Source of the DNA: Dermatophagoides farinae
Taxonomy: Eukaryota; Arthropoda; Arachnida; Sarcoptiformes; Pyroglyphidae
Reading direction: 5' to 3'
Length of the DNA: 64,000 nt
NCBI RefSeq assembly: GCF_024713945.1
Contig: NC_134684.1
Coordinates: 4,037,001-4,101,000, forward strand
Each line of letters opens with the position of its first letter. Positions within the stretch are counted from its first letter, which is position 1. The notes beneath the pieces are model-generated. The model made no database searches. It saw only the letters and a list, made by a program, of their open reading frames with translations, and was not told where the DNA came from. The translations under genes and the position numbers were made by a program. Below, in pieces: positions 62,701 through 64,000 of the stretch.

Positions 62701-64000
62701 CGCCAAAATCGGTTCACTATTCATTTGTTGTTTTTTCTCGTATTCAAAGTGTTAAATGTATAGATATTCAAATCATTTATTTATACACATTTGTTTTCCG
62801 GTTTCAATTGTAATTAATCATTTTATTGTTGTTGTTGTTTTGCTGCAGCCACAGAAAAATTTTAACATTCGTTTTGGGATAACCAGTGGTTAGAGATAAA
62901 TTTTTTTTGCATTCAAACCGGAAACAAACATTGCTCGACCATTTCATTTGTACAGGAATTGCTGATCCATATTCGTTTTTTTTCTCAGTGCCAAAAGGAG
63001 TTATCACAGTTTTTCATTCAAATGACAAATAATGAAACAAAAATATGACAAATAAATAGCACCATCGCATAGATAACGAAAAAAAAATTCATGTTTTGTT
63101 TTGTAGTTAAAAGAAAAAAATTTTTGCTGCTGTGTATGTCCCATATACGATTTACATATATATAGAATTTTGAAATATTCATTTTGATAATTTTGAAGTA
63201 AAGTGAAAAAAAAATTTCAACTGATAATTCTTCATTACTTTACCATTTTTCATTCGATTCAAATGAATGAATGGATGAATGAAATGTATACCATAAATGC
63301 ATAGATTTGCTATCATCAGCATCCATGTTCATGAAACAAAAAAAAAACGAATCACTTTTTTTCATTCCATTTCTCTCTCTCTCTGAATGAATGGATGTTT
63401 TTTTACTGAATGAAAAAAAAAATAAAAATAAAAATACACGACCACAATGACAATGACGATACAGGAGACAAAAAAAAAGTTTAATTAAATTTATGTAAAT
63501 TAAGATTAATTTTGCTTCAACCCATTCAGTTTTTCTCTCTTTCTCTCTCTCTCTGCAACACACGAACACAATTATTCTACTACCTAGAAAAGTGGTGAAA
63601 AAAAAATTTGTATTTCATTTTCAGCAAAAAAAAAAATTCTCGAAATCGAAAACTGATCTTCATTTTTTTTTCAAATTCATTTTTTCCCTTTTCTTTCGCC
63701 ACAATAATATTCTCTTTCACTGTCAGCGTGTGTGTGTTGCGATTTCGGTTTCAATTTCTTCATTTCCATTTTTTTCAATTTCGAATTTTTTTTTTTGCTC
63801 TCATCGTCTTGTCTTCGATGAATTTCGAGAATACTCGGTAAATTCATTTCTTCCCTGCCGGTTTGCCATTATGTTTGAGTGTGACCTAAATATTTTTTTT
63901 TTTGCATTCAGTATAACACCAACACTTGAAATTTATATTTGACTATTTCATTTCATTGTAATGACAGAAAGAGAAAATTTTTTTTTCCAATTTTTACTTT
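59704..64000. other. Repeat-dense non-coding DNA
   Basis: I see no gene. T runs and (TTTG)n, (CAT)n and (TTG)n arrays dominate, and open frames are Phe-rich translations of these. An inverted (CAT)n/(ATG)n pair lies at 60422-60464. Confidence 0.6.
60422..60464. repeat. Inverted triplet pair (CAT)n / (ATG)n
   Basis: TTCATCATCATCAT and its exact complement ATGATGATGATGAA flank a short centre, giving at least 14-bp arms. Confidence 0.85.

Noticed and set aside
1..64000. CRISPR arrays, rRNA, operons or bacterial contamination
   Set aside because: No spaced direct repeats, no conserved rRNA core segments and no ribosome-binding-site spacing were seen; the texture is uniformly eukaryotic.

Overview
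This window is AT-rich (roughly 70 % A+T by eye) eukaryotic, non-bacterial DNA. Its texture is extremely dense short perfect microsatellites, mainly (CAT/ATG)n, (CAA/TTG)n and (CA/TG)n, with A or T runs of 7 to 27 bases every few dozen bases. There is no operon structure, no Shine-Dalgarno spacing and no dense coding. This texture, together with a Tc1/mariner-superfamily transposon, suggests an arthropod. It fits an astigmatan mite (house-dust, scab or scabies mite type) best, but that assignment is an inference from texture only.

The one feature that is certain is a complete, apparently intact IS630-Tc1-mariner transposon at 45191-46514. It has 26-bp terminal inverted repeats (24/26 identical), TA duplications on both sides, and one uninterrupted 362-codon transposase whose catalytic triad D168, D262, E300 gives a DD37E signature. 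Its coding region is richer in GC than the surroundings and free of microsatellites, so it stands out sharply.

The remaining ~62.7 kb contains no gene that can be called with confidence. Nearly all open frames of 60-200 codons are poly-Phe/Lys/Asn/Asp/His/Ser translations of homopolymers and triplet repeats, and many lack an ATG. A few places look more gene-like and are recorded at low confidence: a possible small tail-anchored membrane protein at 11343-11774 (+), a possible three-exon gene end at 35968-36445 (+) inside an unusual homopolymer-poor island, a 71-bp exon-like segment at 32854-32924 (-), an 89-bp one at 18057-18145 (-), a 57-bp one at 59647-59703 (+), and ATG-initiated ORFs at 22555-22896 (+) and 29831-30109 (+). 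If some are real, the window is the inside of one or more genes with very large introns; otherwise it is a gene desert.

Non-coding structure of interest: two exact copies of an 11-bp core matching the CTCF consensus (38430 and 46759), nine GGCGCC palindromes where under one is expected from composition (five in the form TGGGCGCCA), a cluster of short perfect hairpins at 32.47-33.47 kb, and several triplet or dinucleotide repeats arranged as inverted pairs able to form long hairpins. No tRNA, rRNA or CRISPR array was seen.
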